A stretch of DNA of 41,681 nucleotides from assembly GCF_004296405.1 (NCBI RefSeq), contig NZ_PSRR01000033.1, positions 1 to 41,681 of the forward strand, given 5' to 3'. Below, piece after piece: positions 1 through 8,767 of this stretch. Source of the stretch: Bradyrhizobium sp. Leo170 (GTDB lineage: Bacteria; Pseudomonadota; Alphaproteobacteria; Rhizobiales; Xanthobacteraceae). Numbering within the stretch: the stretch's first letter is position 1; each line of letters starts with the position of its first letter. Position numbers and translations under genes: made by a program. The notes under the pieces are model-generated. The model saw only the letters and a list, made by a program, of their open reading frames with translations. It was not told the DNA's origin and did not search any database.

Positions 1-74
1 TGATTTGCCCGACGGTGAAAGCAGAATGTTTTTTACGCGAGGGCTGGACAGACTTTTGCTGATTTGCCCGACGG
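1..74. repeat. 15-bp direct repeat at window start
   Basis: TGATTTGCCCGACGG occurs at 1-15 and again at 60-74. The stretch 1-134 has no convincing gene and lies just 3' of the anti-sigma gene on the minus strand. It may be one end of a dispersed intergenic repeat that continues outside the window. No transposase or terminal inverted repeat is visible. Confidence 0.5.
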
Positions 75-134
75 GTTGTTATGTCGCACCCTCTGCATCC
101 ACATCGTCATTGCGGCGCAGAACAACCGTCGCGT

Positions 135-908
135 TCAGATCGAACGAGCCTGTCTCCGAACCTCATTTGCAATCGGCCTCAAGGACTCCGGAGCGGCGGG
201 GCCGATCAGACTGTAGCCAACGCCGTCGTCAGCCCAGGCGAAGCCTCCAACACCGCCCTGCGATTGGGGCGTCATTGGTGCGTTCTGGTCCGCACGGCTC
301 ATCGGTCGGGTCAGCACGACAATTCGCCTGCCGTGGTCATCGTCATACATGAACATTGCAGCGGGGCCGTGCGAACTGGCGACAAGGCGCCCTCCCATCA
401 GCCGGTAGCCGGCCGTAGTCAGATCCGGCACCTTCACCGGCCGATGCAGCCGGTCTGAGAGCCATTGCACGAGTTGAGCGCTCTCGGACGCGCGAACCTC
501 GACAGGTCGGACGCCATCCGGTGCATAGACACTATACGAGATGGCCGCCTCCTGTGCGAGCGCAACCAGTCCGCTCGGCGACGTCTGCAGCGCGCCGCGT
601 ACGAACCAGCCGCCGAGACCACCGATGCTCAACAGCAGCATCGCCGCCATCGCCCACCGAACCGGCGACGGTCGTCGCGAACGCTGCTCGATGATGCGCG
701 ACAGATTGAGCTCTGCCGGCAAGGGTTCCTCGGCGATCGGCGCGAACGCCGCGCGCAACCGATCGCGCTGATCGCTGAAGGAGGCGACGCGTCTGGCGAC
801 ATCCGGATGATCACCCAGATAAGCGGCGACTTCTGCCTGCCGCTCCGGTTCGAGGACACGGTCCACATAGGCGTGGAGATCATCCTCCGTGATCGGTCGA
901 TGGCTCAT
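135..908 (-). CDS. anti-sigma factor, membrane-anchored
   Basis: This 257-residue protein has the anti-sigma layout. A short acidic N-terminal cytoplasmic domain (about residues 1-80, starting MSHRPITEDDLHAYVD) is followed by a single membrane helix at about 84-106 (WAMAAMLLLSIGGLGGWFV) and a C-terminal extracytoplasmic domain. It probably sequesters the ECF sigma factor encoded immediately upstream and releases it on an envelope signal. The start is supported by GGAG about 8 nt upstream, and the first 29 nt overlap the end of the sigma gene, the usual coupled arrangement. I see no HxxxCxxC zinc motif, so it is not a clear ZAS-type anti-sigma factor. The identity rests on layout and neighbour, and the signal it senses is unknown. 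Confidence 0.85.
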   Translation of the reverse strand: MSHRPITEDDLHAYVDRVLEPERQAEVAAYLGDHPDVARRVASFSDQRDRLRAAFAPIAEEPLPAELNLSRIIEQRSRRPSPVRWAMAAMLLLSIGGLGGWFVRGALQTSPSGLVALAQEAAISYSVYAPDGVRPVEVRASESAQLVQWLSDRLHRPVKVPDLTTAGYRLMGGRLVASSHGPAAMFMYDDDHGRRIVVLTRPMSRADQNAPMTPQSQGGVGGFAWADDGVGYSLIGPAAPESLRPIANEVRRQARSI

Positions 909-1434
909 TCTTCACGCTCCGTATTGACACAATGTTGTTTGGCGCATCGATCGCAGCGCCTTCGATTTCCTGCCGCAGCCTTTCGCGCGCCCGGGAGAGC
1001 CGCGACATCACCGTGCCCGCGGGAATGTCGAGCACCTTCGCGGCATCCGCATAGGAAAGGTCTTCGACGCCAACAAGCAGCAGTACGGCACGCTGGTCTT
1101 CGGGAAGTTTCGCGAGCTTGTTCAGAACGTCCTGATACATCAATTTTTGTTCCTGCGCTGCGGCCTCGCCCAAATCATTCTCATTGGTGTTGTCGATCGG
1201 GACATGCCTGCCGCGCGTCGCTGACTGGCGAAACTGATTGATCGCCAGGTTATGCAGGATCGTGAAGAGCCAGGCGCGGACATCGCCGTCGCGCCGCTGG
1301 TACCAGCGGCTGACCGCACGCTCCAGGCAATCCTGCACCAGGTCGTCGGCATTCGCGCGGTTGCGAACCAGCGCGCGTGCATAGCGGCGGAGCGCGGGTA
1401 TCAACGGTTCGACCTGCCTCAGCATGTCTTCCAT
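880..1434 (-). CDS. ECF-type RNA polymerase sigma factor
   Basis: An ECF sigma-70 factor of 184 residues. Region 2 is visible as ANADDLVQDCLERA followed by DVRAWLFTILHNLAINQFR (-10 recognition and core binding). Region 4 is LPEDQRAVLLLVGVEDLSY followed by the helix-turn-helix AAKVLDIPAGTVMSRLSRAR (-35 recognition). The frame is open further upstream, but that extension would overlap the beta-propeller gene. The ATG at 1434 has GGAG a few nt upstream and gives a normal ECF length. The gene overlaps its probable anti-sigma gene by 29 nt and follows the YVTN and DUF305 genes on the same strand, so those two exported proteins may belong to its own regulon. Its target promoters could not be identified by eye. 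Confidence 0.93.
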   Translation of the reverse strand: MEDMLRQVEPLIPALRRYARALVRNRANADDLVQDCLERAVSRWYQRRDGDVRAWLFTILHNLAINQFRQSATRGRHVPIDNTNENDLGEAAAQEQKLMYQDVLNKLAKLPEDQRAVLLLVGVEDLSYADAAKVLDIPAGTVMSRLSRARERLRQEIEGAAIDAPNNIVSIRSVKNEPSTDHGG

Positions 1435-1468
1435 GGCGCTCCGCCTGCAGCTTATTCTCACTCTACCA

Positions 1469-2923
1469 TCAGCGGGTTTGCACCTGTACCGCCTCTCCGG
1501 ACGTCGTCGCATCTCCGGGGGCAATGACCAGATATCGCCGTTCCGGACTTGCCGGATCCTGGACGATCTGCCGGATCGGCCCAACGGCATTGACGATGGC
1601 CGATCCGGCCGGATTGGTCATGAAGGCCGCCAGCGGTTGCAAAGGACCGCTTCCGTCAGCGTGGTCTGCCAGCGCAAGCACGTATTTCTGCTTCGGCGTC
1701 AGACCGGTCACCGACGCCTGCAGCACCTGGATCAGGCCCTGATCGAACAGTGAAACGCTCGTCGGAGCTTTCTCGTCCTTTGACCCATCCTTTGGTCCGA
1801 GCGAGAGGTGCGCGGCCTGGCCCGCGACACCGAGCGCCTGCAGGTTCTGGCGGTCGTCCGGATCCGGGGCGGCGTTCGGAACATAGGCGATGGCCTGAGG
1901 CGCTTGTCCGATCGGGATGTTGGCGATCACCGTATTGGTCGCCGTGTCGATCGCTGCGAGCGCGTCGGCATTCTCAAGCCCGACATAGATCCGGCTGCCA
2001 TCGCCCGACGGCCACACACCGTGCGGAAGATTCCCGACAGGGATGGTCGCGACCTCCGAAAAATCATCCGTGCGGAACACCTTGACCTGGTTCAAGCCGC
2101 CGATCGTAACGTAGGCGAAAGTCCCCTTCGCCGTATGGGCGAAGTTAACGTGGTTGGTGATCGGGCCGCTGTCGATCGTCTTGATCAGATTGAACGGCGG
2201 CCTGGCATTGAACACCTGCGTCGTGCCGGTGTCCTTGAGCGTGAACCACACCTGGTTTCCGTCTGGCGTCGCGGCGATGTTCGGGCAGAACGGACTCTCC
2301 TGCTTGACCTTCGCGATGATCTTGTGATCGGCAACGGAGACGACGTCTGTCTCCGGGTTGAAGGACGAGCAGATGTAGCCATATTTTTCGTCGGGTGAGA
2401 AGATCTGCATGCCCGGACCGCTGGGTGTGGTGATACGGGTCTTCTCTGCGAACGTCTTGCTATCGATCACAGAGATATAGTTCTCGCCCCGCACGGTGAC
2501 CCAGACCTCCCGGCCATCGGGCGTGAAGAATGCTTCATGCGGCGATCGGCCGACATAGGTCACATGCTTGACGGCATTGGTCGCGGTGTCGATGAAGGTC
2601 ACCGAGTTCGATCCGATCGAGACCACCGCCAGGGTCCGATGATCGGGCGAATAGCCCATCCCGTGGACGAGAACCTGCCCCTTGTAGAGCGGGCTGAAGT
2701 TAACGGGTTGTGGATCGCCCAACCTGATCACGCCGAGGAGCTTGTTATCGACAGGGTCCGTCACCGAGACCGTATTCGAGAATTGCTCCGCTGCGTAAAC
2801 GCGGTCGTGATGGCTGATCGGCACGTCAGGCGCGGACAGCGCGCCGGGCGCTTGTCCTGCCCAGGCGCCGGAACTGGTTGCAAGCATCGTGCCTGCAAGG
2901 AGAAGACTCTTCCAGATCGTCAT
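1469..2923 (-). CDS. exported YVTN-family beta-propeller protein
   Basis: A 484-residue protein with a Sec signal peptide (MTIWKSLLLAGTMLATSSGAWA, cleavage near residue 22). A beta-propeller follows, built from about 40-residue YVTN/YncE-type blades such as DTATNAVKHVTYVGRSPHEA, FTPDGREVWVTVRGENYISV and DTATNTVIANIPIGQAPQAI. The C-terminal third (after about residue 350) is a separate domain of unknown function. Such propellers sit in the periplasm and often bind partner proteins or metal. No catalytic residues can be assigned. It begins 9 nt after the DUF305 gene and precedes the sigma gene, so all four genes are probably one transcript. Confidence 0.85.
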   Translation of the reverse strand: MTIWKSLLLAGTMLATSSGAWAGQAPGALSAPDVPISHHDRVYAAEQFSNTVSVTDPVDNKLLGVIRLGDPQPVNFSPLYKGQVLVHGMGYSPDHRTLAVVSIGSNSVTFIDTATNAVKHVTYVGRSPHEAFFTPDGREVWVTVRGENYISVIDSKTFAEKTRITTPSGPGMQIFSPDEKYGYICSSFNPETDVVSVADHKIIAKVKQESPFCPNIAATPDGNQVWFTLKDTGTTQVFNARPPFNLIKTIDSGPITNHVNFAHTAKGTFAYVTIGGLNQVKVFRTDDFSEVATIPVGNLPHGVWPSGDGSRIYVGLENADALAAIDTATNTVIANIPIGQAPQAIAYVPNAAPDPDDRQNLQALGVAGQAAHLSLGPKDGSKDEKAPTSVSLFDQGLIQVLQASVTGLTPKQKYVLALADHADGSGPLQPLAAFMTNPAGSAIVNAVGPIRQIVQDPASPERRYLVIAPGDATTSGEAVQVQTR

Positions 2924-2932
2924 GGTTTGCTC

Positions 2933-3460
2933 CTACTTCTTCATTCCCGATGACATGTCCATCGACATGCCTGAGTGGTGATGTTCGACCGGAGTCGAAG
3001 CTGGTTGCTGTTGTGTGGGGGCAGGCGCGGCATCCGTCACCGGCTGGCCGATCGCAAGCTTCATGGCTGCGATTTCCTGCATCTGATCGACGATGATCTC
3101 CTGCGCGATGCGCCGTAACTGTTCGTTCTTGCCGTAGCGCAGTTCGCTGATCGCCATGTCGATCGCGCCTTGATGATGAGGGGACATCATCGCCACAAAG
3201 TCGCGGTCGACGTCGCCGGTCGGCTTGATCTCCATGTCGTTCATCATCTTGATCATTGCGGCCTCGTTCTCTTTCCAGAACGGAGCCTCGTCGGCGGCAA
3301 CGGCCGGTGGGACAGGCGGGTGGGCTTCCTGCGCAAGCACATGCGACGGAAGAGCAAACGCGATGAGAAGGCGTGCGCCAAGAATCGCAGTGCCTAGACC
3401 TGGTCTCGGAAGCATGCCTGACAGCGCCGTCACGGCGCCGTGAAACGATGGCCTACGCAT
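2933..3460 (-). CDS. exported DUF305 protein with His/Met-rich tail
   Basis: A 175-residue exported protein. A long N-terminal signal ends near SHVLAQ. The DUF305 core carries the family hallmark FVAMMSPHHQGAIDMA, with paired His and Met residues. The C-terminus is rich in possible metal ligands (EHHHSGMSMDMSSGMKK). DUF305 includes the cyanobacterial periplasmic copper-binding protein CopM, so copper or another soft metal is a reasonable guess but is not shown here. The ATG at 3460 is preferred over upstream starts because GGAGG lies 5 nt before it. It is the first gene of the sigma/anti-sigma operon, which suggests a metal or oxidative envelope-stress role. Confidence 0.85.
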   Translation of the reverse strand: MRRPSFHGAVTALSGMLPRPGLGTAILGARLLIAFALPSHVLAQEAHPPVPPAVAADEAPFWKENEAAMIKMMNDMEIKPTGDVDRDFVAMMSPHHQGAIDMAISELRYGKNEQLRRIAQEIIVDQMQEIAAMKLAIGQPVTDAAPAPTQQQPASTPVEHHHSGMSMDMSSGMKK

Positions 3461-3762
3461 TCTGGCCTCCATATTTGATGCGTTGTGCGGGTGTGACGCG
3501 TGCGGGCGCGTCTTATTCCATCGAGCCTTCGAGATTCTGGAGCGGCGACGCGCAGATCTCGGAAAGCGCAGTGATTGCAAAGGCAAGGGCCTGCCAAACG
3601 GCCCGATCACATAAACGTTAGGATCCTGATGCCGCGCGGCTTGCCCGAACCTCCACGACCCATCCGTTGATCTACGTCAACACCAAGGTGTCCGGCCCCT
3701 ACTTCCATGCGGTTGGTGTGCACTTTTGGCCCATGGCAGAGACCCAGTAGGGAGGATCGGTC
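3461..3762. promoter_or_regulatory. divergent intergenic region, DUF305 operon / arylsulfatase
   Basis: About 300 bp between two divergent genes must hold promoters for both. On the plus strand a clear ribosome-binding site GGAGG (3751-3755) lies 7 nt before the arylsulfatase ATG. I could not find a convincing sigma-70 or ECF (GGAAC-N16/17-CGTT) promoter by eye. No credible small gene is present. Confidence 0.4.
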
Positions 3763-6273
3763 ATGAAAATGTCCGCACTGTTGTCCTGCGCTGTTACGTT
3801 GACCGTGCTCACGATTGTGCCCTCGATGGCACAGCAGACGACTGGCGCTGCGGGTTCGCCGAGCGCCACGACCACGATCGACGGCAGGCAACTCCCGCCG
3901 CCCGATCCGACGTTTGGCGGCGTGATCAAGGACGACGCCCTGCAATCCAAGCCATGGTGGGCGCCGCGCGTGGTCCCGCCGCAGGGCGCGCCGAACGTGC
4001 TGCTGATCATCACTGACGACGCCGGCTTCGGCGTGCCTAGCACCTTCGGGGGTGTCATCCCGACCCCGACGATGGACCGCATCGCCAATGAGGGCCTGCG
4101 CTACAACCGCGTCTTCTCCACCGCACTGTGTTCGCCGACCCGCGCGGCGCTGATCACCGGGCGCAACCACCACTCGGCCGGCTTCGGCGTGATCTCGGAA
4201 CAGTCGACCGGCTTCCCCGGCTATAACAGCATCATCGGCAAGGACAAGACGACGATCGGGCGGATCCTGCTCGGCAACGGCTACGCGACGTCATGGTTCG
4301 GCAAGAATCACAACACGCCAGCCTTCACGGCCAGCCAGGTCGGTCCGTTCGACCAGTGGCCGACCGGCATGGGCTTCGAATACTTCTATGGCTTCGTCGG
4401 CGGCGATGCGAACCAGTGGCAGCCAAATCTCTTCCGCAATACGACGCAGATCTACCCATTCCTAGGGAAGCCGCCGGGCACCTGGAATCTCGTCACCGCG
4501 ATGGCCGACGATGCCATCGACTGGGTGACGCGCGTCCACCAGACCGACCCTTCCAAACCGCTCTTCATCAAGTATGCGCCTGGCGCCACGCACGCGCCGC
4601 ACCACCCGACCAAGGAATGGGTAGACAAGATCGGCGCGATGCACCTGTTCGACGACGGCTACGAAAAGCTTCGCGAGCGCATATTCGAGAACCAGAAGCG
4701 GCTCGGCGCGATCCCGAGCGACACCAAGCTCACGCCATGGCCCAGCGATATCCTAAAGCCGTGGGACCAGCTTACGGCGGAGGAGAAGAAACTCTTCATC
4801 CGTCAGGTCGAAGTGTTTGCGGCCTACGCTGCCTACAACGACTACGAGATCGGTCGCGTGATCAAGCATTTCGAGGACCTCGGAAAGCTTGATAACACGC
4901 TTATCATCTACATCAACGGCGACAACGGCACCAGCGCTGAGGGCGGACCGCTCGGCACGCCTAACGAGGTCGCGTTCTTCAATGGTCTGAGTGAACTGCC
5001 CGTCGATGTGCAGATGAGGTTCTACGACGTCTGGGGCACCGAGCAGACGTATAACCACATGTCGGCTGGCTGGTCGTGGGCGTTTGACACGCCGTTCGAC
5101 TGGTTCAAGCAGAACGCATCCAGGCTCGGCGGCATCAACCAGAATATGGTCGTGTCGTGGCCGGCGCGCATCAAGGACAAGGGTTCCTTGCGCGAGCAGT
5201 TCGTCCACGTCATCGACGTCGTGCCGACGATCCTCGAGGCCGCCGGCATTCAGGCCCCGGATTATGTCGACGGCATCAAGCAGGCGCCGATCGAGGGCAC
5301 GAGCTTTGCCTACACGTTCGATGGACCGAACGCCAAGGTGCCGTCGCGGCACCAGACGCAGTACTTCGAGATGATGGGCCAGTGGGCGCTCTACCACGAC
5401 GGCTGGATGCTGAGCACCAAGGTCAATCGCGCGCCCTGGCAGGCGTTTGGCCCGGCCAACCCCGATCCGCTGAACAATCAGGTGCTGCAGCTCTATGACC
5501 TGAGCAAGGACTTCAGCCAGTCCGACGACATCGCGGCCACGAACCCGCAGAAGGTCAAGGAGATGAAGGAGATGTTCATCGCCGAGGCCAGGAAGCACCA
5601 GGTCTTCCCGCTCGACGCCTCGGTCGCGGCGCGCATCATCGCGCCGCGACCAAACATCACCGCTGGACGCACGGAGTTCGTGTACACGCGACCAATGACG
5701 GGATTGCCGCAGGGAGATTCGCCGCTGCTGCTCAATGCGTCCTACACGATCGCCGCCGACATCGACGTGCCGCAGGGCGGCGCGGAGGGCATGATCCTGA
5801 CCTCGGGAGGGCGCTTCGCCGGCTATGGCTTCTACTTGCTGCGGGGCAAGCCGGTGTTTTTGTGGAACCTGGTCGACCTCGAACGCATCAAGTGGGAAGG
5901 CCCCGATGCGCTATCGGCGGGCCGGCATACGGTCGAGTTCGACTTCAAGTATGACGGCATTGGCGTCAGCACACTCGAGTACAACAGCTTCAGCGGTCTC
6001 GGACAGCCCGGCGCCGGCACGCTGAAGGTCGACGGCAAGGAGGTCGCCACAAAACGGATGGCGAAGACGCTGCCGATGATTCTGCAGTGGGACGAGAGCT
6101 TTGACATCGGCTCCGACACGCTCACCGGCGTGAACGATGCCGACTACAAGCCGCCGTTCCCGCTGACGGCCAAGCTCAACAAGCTGACGATCAAGGTCGA
6201 TCGCCCGCAACTTTCGCCCGCAGACATCAAGACCCTGCAGGCGGCGATGCGAGAGAAGGCCAAGGCCGATTAA
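3763..6273 (+). CDS. arylsulfatase (type I, formylglycine-dependent), exported
   Basis: An 836-residue sulfatase that hydrolyses sulfate esters, probably in the periplasm. The signal peptide ends near PSMAQ (residue 23). The alkaline-phosphatase-like core starts with APNVLLIITDDAGFG (Asp85-Asp86 as metal ligands). The sulfatase signature CSPTRAALITGR follows, in which Cys123 would be converted to formylglycine. DNGTSAEGG further on is the usual second metal/substrate segment. Residues after about 640 form an extra C-terminal beta-rich domain (LLNASYTIAADIDVPQGGAE), which is normal for this long bacterial subgroup. The gene stands alone, and no formylglycine-generating enzyme or anaerobic maturase is in the window, so maturation must come from elsewhere. 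The substrate is unknown. Confidence 0.93.
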   Translation: MKMSALLSCAVTLTVLTIVPSMAQQTTGAAGSPSATTTIDGRQLPPPDPTFGGVIKDDALQSKPWWAPRVVPPQGAPNVLLIITDDAGFGVPSTFGGVIPTPTMDRIANEGLRYNRVFSTALCSPTRAALITGRNHHSAGFGVISEQSTGFPGYNSIIGKDKTTIGRILLGNGYATSWFGKNHNTPAFTASQVGPFDQWPTGMGFEYFYGFVGGDANQWQPNLFRNTTQIYPFLGKPPGTWNLVTAMADDAIDWVTRVHQTDPSKPLFIKYAPGATHAPHHPTKEWVDKIGAMHLFDDGYEKLRERIFENQKRLGAIPSDTKLTPWPSDILKPWDQLTAEEKKLFIRQVEVFAAYAAYNDYEIGRVIKHFEDLGKLDNTLIIYINGDNGTSAEGGPLGTPNEVAFFNGLSELPVDVQMRFYDVWGTEQTYNHMSAGWSWAFDTPFDWFKQNASRLGGINQNMVVSWPARIKDKGSLREQFVHVIDVVPTILEAAGIQAPDYVDGIKQAPIEGTSFAYTFDGPNAKVPSRHQTQYFEMMGQWALYHDGWMLSTKVNRAPWQAFGPANPDPLNNQVLQLYDLSKDFSQSDDIAATNPQKVKEMKEMFIAEARKHQVFPLDASVAARIIAPRPNITAGRTEFVYTRPMTGLPQGDSPLLLNASYTIAADIDVPQGGAEGMILTSGGRFAGYGFYLLRGKPVFLWNLVDLERIKWEGPDALSAGRHTVEFDFKYDGIGVSTLEYNSFSGLGQPGAGTLKVDGKEVATKRMAKTLPMILQWDESFDIGSDTLTGVNDADYKPPFPLTAKLNKLTIKVDRPQLSPADIKTLQAAMREKAKAD

Positions 6274-6389
6274 TTCCATGCCGCCAAACATGCGGGCCGC
6301 GCTCTCTCAGGGCGCAGCCGAGGCCCCGATCTCGCCTGTGGCCCATCCCTCGAGACGCCGCTGGCGCGGCTACTCGGGATGAGGTCGCG

Positions 6390-6515
6390 TCATTCCGGGG
6401 CGATGCGCCAGCATCGAGCCCGGAATCCATTGCTCCACCTGCGCCTGCGGCCCGATGGATTCTCTGATGTGCAATTGCACATCATAGTTCGCGACTTCGT
6501 CGCGCCCCGGAATGA
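6390..6515. repeat. intergenic palindromic repeat element
   Basis: A nested palindrome fills the gap between two convergent genes. The outer 13-nt arms TCATTCCGGGGCG (6390-6402) and CGCCCCGGAATGA (6503-6515) are exact inverted copies. Inner arms GAATCCAT (6423-6430) and ATGGATTC (6455-6462) also match. It resembles a dispersed Bradyrhizobium-type intergenic element. As RNA it would fold on either strand and could end or protect both transcripts. Confidence 0.75.
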
Positions 6516-6527
6516 CGAGAGCGGCAT

Positions 6528-8183
6528 CTACACGAAATCGATGTGCTTGTTCAGCGGCAACTCGCGGACGCGTTTGCCGGTGGCGGCGAAGATGGCGTTG
6601 GCGAGTGCTGGAGCGGCGGGAGGAACCGGGGGCTCGCCGATGCCGCGGATCGGGCTGCCGCTATCGATGGCGCGTACTTCGATCGCCGGCGCCTGATTGA
6701 GGCGCAAGCCTTGGTAGGCGTCGAAGTTCGTCTGCTCGGCGACGCCGTCGTTGAACGTCAGTTCGCAATTGACGGCGTGGCCCAATCCCCAGATCACGGC
6801 GCCCTGAACCTGGTTCTCGAAGTTCAGGGGATCGAGCACCTTGCCGACATCGGCGGCGACGAACACATTGTCGATCCGGATGCCGCGCGGCGTGTTCGAG
6901 ACTTCCACGACCTCGGCCACCGGCACGCCGAATGACAGCGTGAACGCGATGCCGCGGCCGCGATTCTTGCCGAGATCGCTGCCCCATTTCGACATCTCGC
7001 CCACCGCTTCAAGCACCCTGCGCGACGGCTCGTGCCAGCACAGCCGGATCAGTTCCTGCAGCGGATCGGCGCCCGCCGCGTGGATCAACTCATCGAGGAA
7101 GCCATTGTGCAGGAAACCGTTTGCCGACGCGCCAACCGAGCGCCAGGAACTCACCGGCACCAGCTCCGGCACGCGATAGCCGGTGACGCGATAATGCGGA
7201 ATCCGCAACGGCTGGTCCCAGGCGCCCGCCACGATCGCGATATCCGGCCCGAAGGTCGGCATGTGCAGCCGGCCGATCTGAGAGGCTGTCACCGACGGAC
7301 AGGCGACCTTGAGGTCGTAGGCTTCGACCTTGCCATCCCTGACCGCGCCACGCATGCGCGCCATGCCGAGCGGGCGCGGGAAGTCGTGGGTCATGTCCTC
7401 TTCGCGCCTCCAGGTCATCTTGATCGCAGACCCGGGATACGCCTTTGCGAGCTCGACCGCCTGGCGGACATAGTCATCCTCGAGGCGCCGGCCAAAGCTG
7501 CCGCCTGACATCAATGAATGAAGGTGGATCTTGTCAGGCGCAAGCCCGCTGACTTCGGCCGCCGCCGCCACCAAGAACAGCGGCATCTGCGTGGCCGTCC
7601 AGATATCGAGCCGTCCGTCCTTGAGCTGGACCACGGCGTTCATCGGCTCGAGCGGCGCATGCGCGAGATATGGCACCTTGTATTCGGCCTCGATCACGCC
7701 ATCGCCCTGCAGCGCGGCCTCGATATCGCCCTCATCTTTGAGCCGACTGTCCTGGCGCTCGCCGGTGAAGGAGGCCGCGACGGTCTCGAACATCGCCGCA
7801 CTGGATGGAGGATAGGGCGCCGGTCCCCAATCGCATTTGATCAGTTCCGCCGCCTTGAAGGCGCGCCAGGTGTTGTCGGCGATCACGCCGACCCCGCCGG
7901 TGATCGGCACGACCGCAATAACTCCCCTCGCCTTCTCCGCCGCACTCGCGTCATATCCCTTGATGCCGCCGCCGATGCCGGGATTGGCGCGAACCGTCGC
8001 ATAGACCATGCCGGGCATCCTGATATCGATGCCGAAGGTCGCAGTGCCGGTCGACTTCGCGACGATGTCGATGCGCTGCATCGGCTTGCCGAGATAGCGC
8101 CACTCCGACTCCGGCTTGAGCCGGACCTTGCGCGGCGGCTCGATCTTGGCGGCTTCCGCTGCCAGCGACGCGTAACTCAGCAT
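6528..8183 (-). CDS. molybdopterin-binding oxidoreductase large subunit, C-terminal part (frameshifted)
   Basis: This 551-residue frame is the main body of the large subunit of a xanthine dehydrogenase-family enzyme of the isoquinoline 1-oxidoreductase beta type. It carries the Mo-cofactor segment SGGSFGRRLEDDYVRQAVEL and, near the C-terminus, GIGEPPVPPAAPALANAI, whose Glu is the expected catalytic base. Its N-terminal 196 residues lie in another frame at 8177-8767. Joining the two needs one extra base near 8188 and gives about 746 residues, the normal length for the family. The ATG at 8183 overlaps the upstream stop in ATGCTGA, so separate coupled translation is formally possible. A deletion or a sequence error is more likely. 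Confidence 0.8.
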   Translation of the reverse strand: MLSYASLAAEAAKIEPPRKVRLKPESEWRYLGKPMQRIDIVAKSTGTATFGIDIRMPGMVYATVRANPGIGGGIKGYDASAAEKARGVIAVVPITGGVGVIADNTWRAFKAAELIKCDWGPAPYPPSSAAMFETVAASFTGERQDSRLKDEGDIEAALQGDGVIEAEYKVPYLAHAPLEPMNAVVQLKDGRLDIWTATQMPLFLVAAAAEVSGLAPDKIHLHSLMSGGSFGRRLEDDYVRQAVELAKAYPGSAIKMTWRREEDMTHDFPRPLGMARMRGAVRDGKVEAYDLKVACPSVTASQIGRLHMPTFGPDIAIVAGAWDQPLRIPHYRVTGYRVPELVPVSSWRSVGASANGFLHNGFLDELIHAAGADPLQELIRLCWHEPSRRVLEAVGEMSKWGSDLGKNRGRGIAFTLSFGVPVAEVVEVSNTPRGIRIDNVFVAADVGKVLDPLNFENQVQGAVIWGLGHAVNCELTFNDGVAEQTNFDAYQGLRLNQAPAIEVRAIDSGSPIRGIGEPPVPPAAPALANAIFAATGKRVRELPLNKHIDFV

Positions 8184-8767
8184 CTCGCCGCGCGCGTGAT
8201 CACGCTGCCGTCCCTGGTCTTCAACTGGTGCTTTGGAATTCCGGTCCGCATCGCCGCCGCATGCAACAGGACTTCGCGGGCGGCCGCCCCGGCAATGCGC
8301 ATCTTCTCATAGGCATCGGCGACCGACGACGACCCGCCGGTGATCTGCAGTCCCAGGAACTTGCTCACCGCATCGCCCACGACGCGCGCAGAGCGCGCCT
8401 TGATGCTGGTGTCGGTTGCCGGAACGGGAAGGCCCTCGGCGGCGGCGATGCCATTATAATAAGCATTGCTCGGCGGCCCGAAATCGATCCTGATGTCGTT
8501 CCAGGCAATATCGAGCTCCTCGGCGACCAAGGCCGCAAGCACTGACGCGACACCCTGTCCGAGATCGGCGCGCGGCGTGATGATGGTGACGCCGGTCTGG
8601 TCGATGCGCACATAAGGCGTCAGCGCCGCCTGCCCATCGCCAAGCTCCTTCAGCAGCGGATTGATCGGCTCGCGCTTATAGGCATAGACGCCGAACGCGA
8701 CGCCACCCGTGATCACGGCAGTGCCGATCAGGAAGGTGCGCCGCGCGATGGTGCCGGCCCTGCTCAT
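8177..8767 (-). CDS. molybdopterin-binding oxidoreductase large subunit, N-terminal part (frameshifted)
   Basis: A 196-residue fragment that begins with a twin-arginine-like export signal ([16 protein letters not shown]). It continues with the typical N-terminal domain of isoquinoline 1-oxidoreductase-type beta subunits ([20 protein letters not shown]). The frame ends abruptly at ITRAARC, exactly where homology continues in another frame as [14 protein letters not shown]. Restoring one base in the run GCGCGCGGCGAG would give ...TRA-G-E-MLSY. It overlaps the upstream 2Fe-2S subunit gene by 4 nt (ATGA), so both subunits are co-transcribed. If the frameshift is real the enzyme is probably dead, or is made as two chains. 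Confidence 0.8.
   Translation of the reverse strand: MSRAGTIARRTFLIGTAVITGGVAFGVYAYKREPINPLLKELGDGQAALTPYVRIDQTGVTIITPRADLGQGVASVLAALVAEELDIAWNDIRIDFGPPSNAYYNGIAAAEGLPVPATDTSIKARSARVVGDAVSKFLGLQITGGSSSVADAYEKMRIAGAAAREVLLHAAAMRTGIPKHQLKTRDGSVITRAARC

Noticed and set aside
3644..3668. ECF-type promoter (GAAC ... CGTT) before the arylsulfatase
   Set aside because: The spacer is about 14 nt, shorter than the 16-17 nt expected, and the -35 box is imperfect.
3607..4173. A 188-codon minus-strand frame over the start of the arylsulfatase
   Set aside because: It is opposite the signal peptide and catalytic region of the sulfatase, with no domain and no ribosome-binding site.
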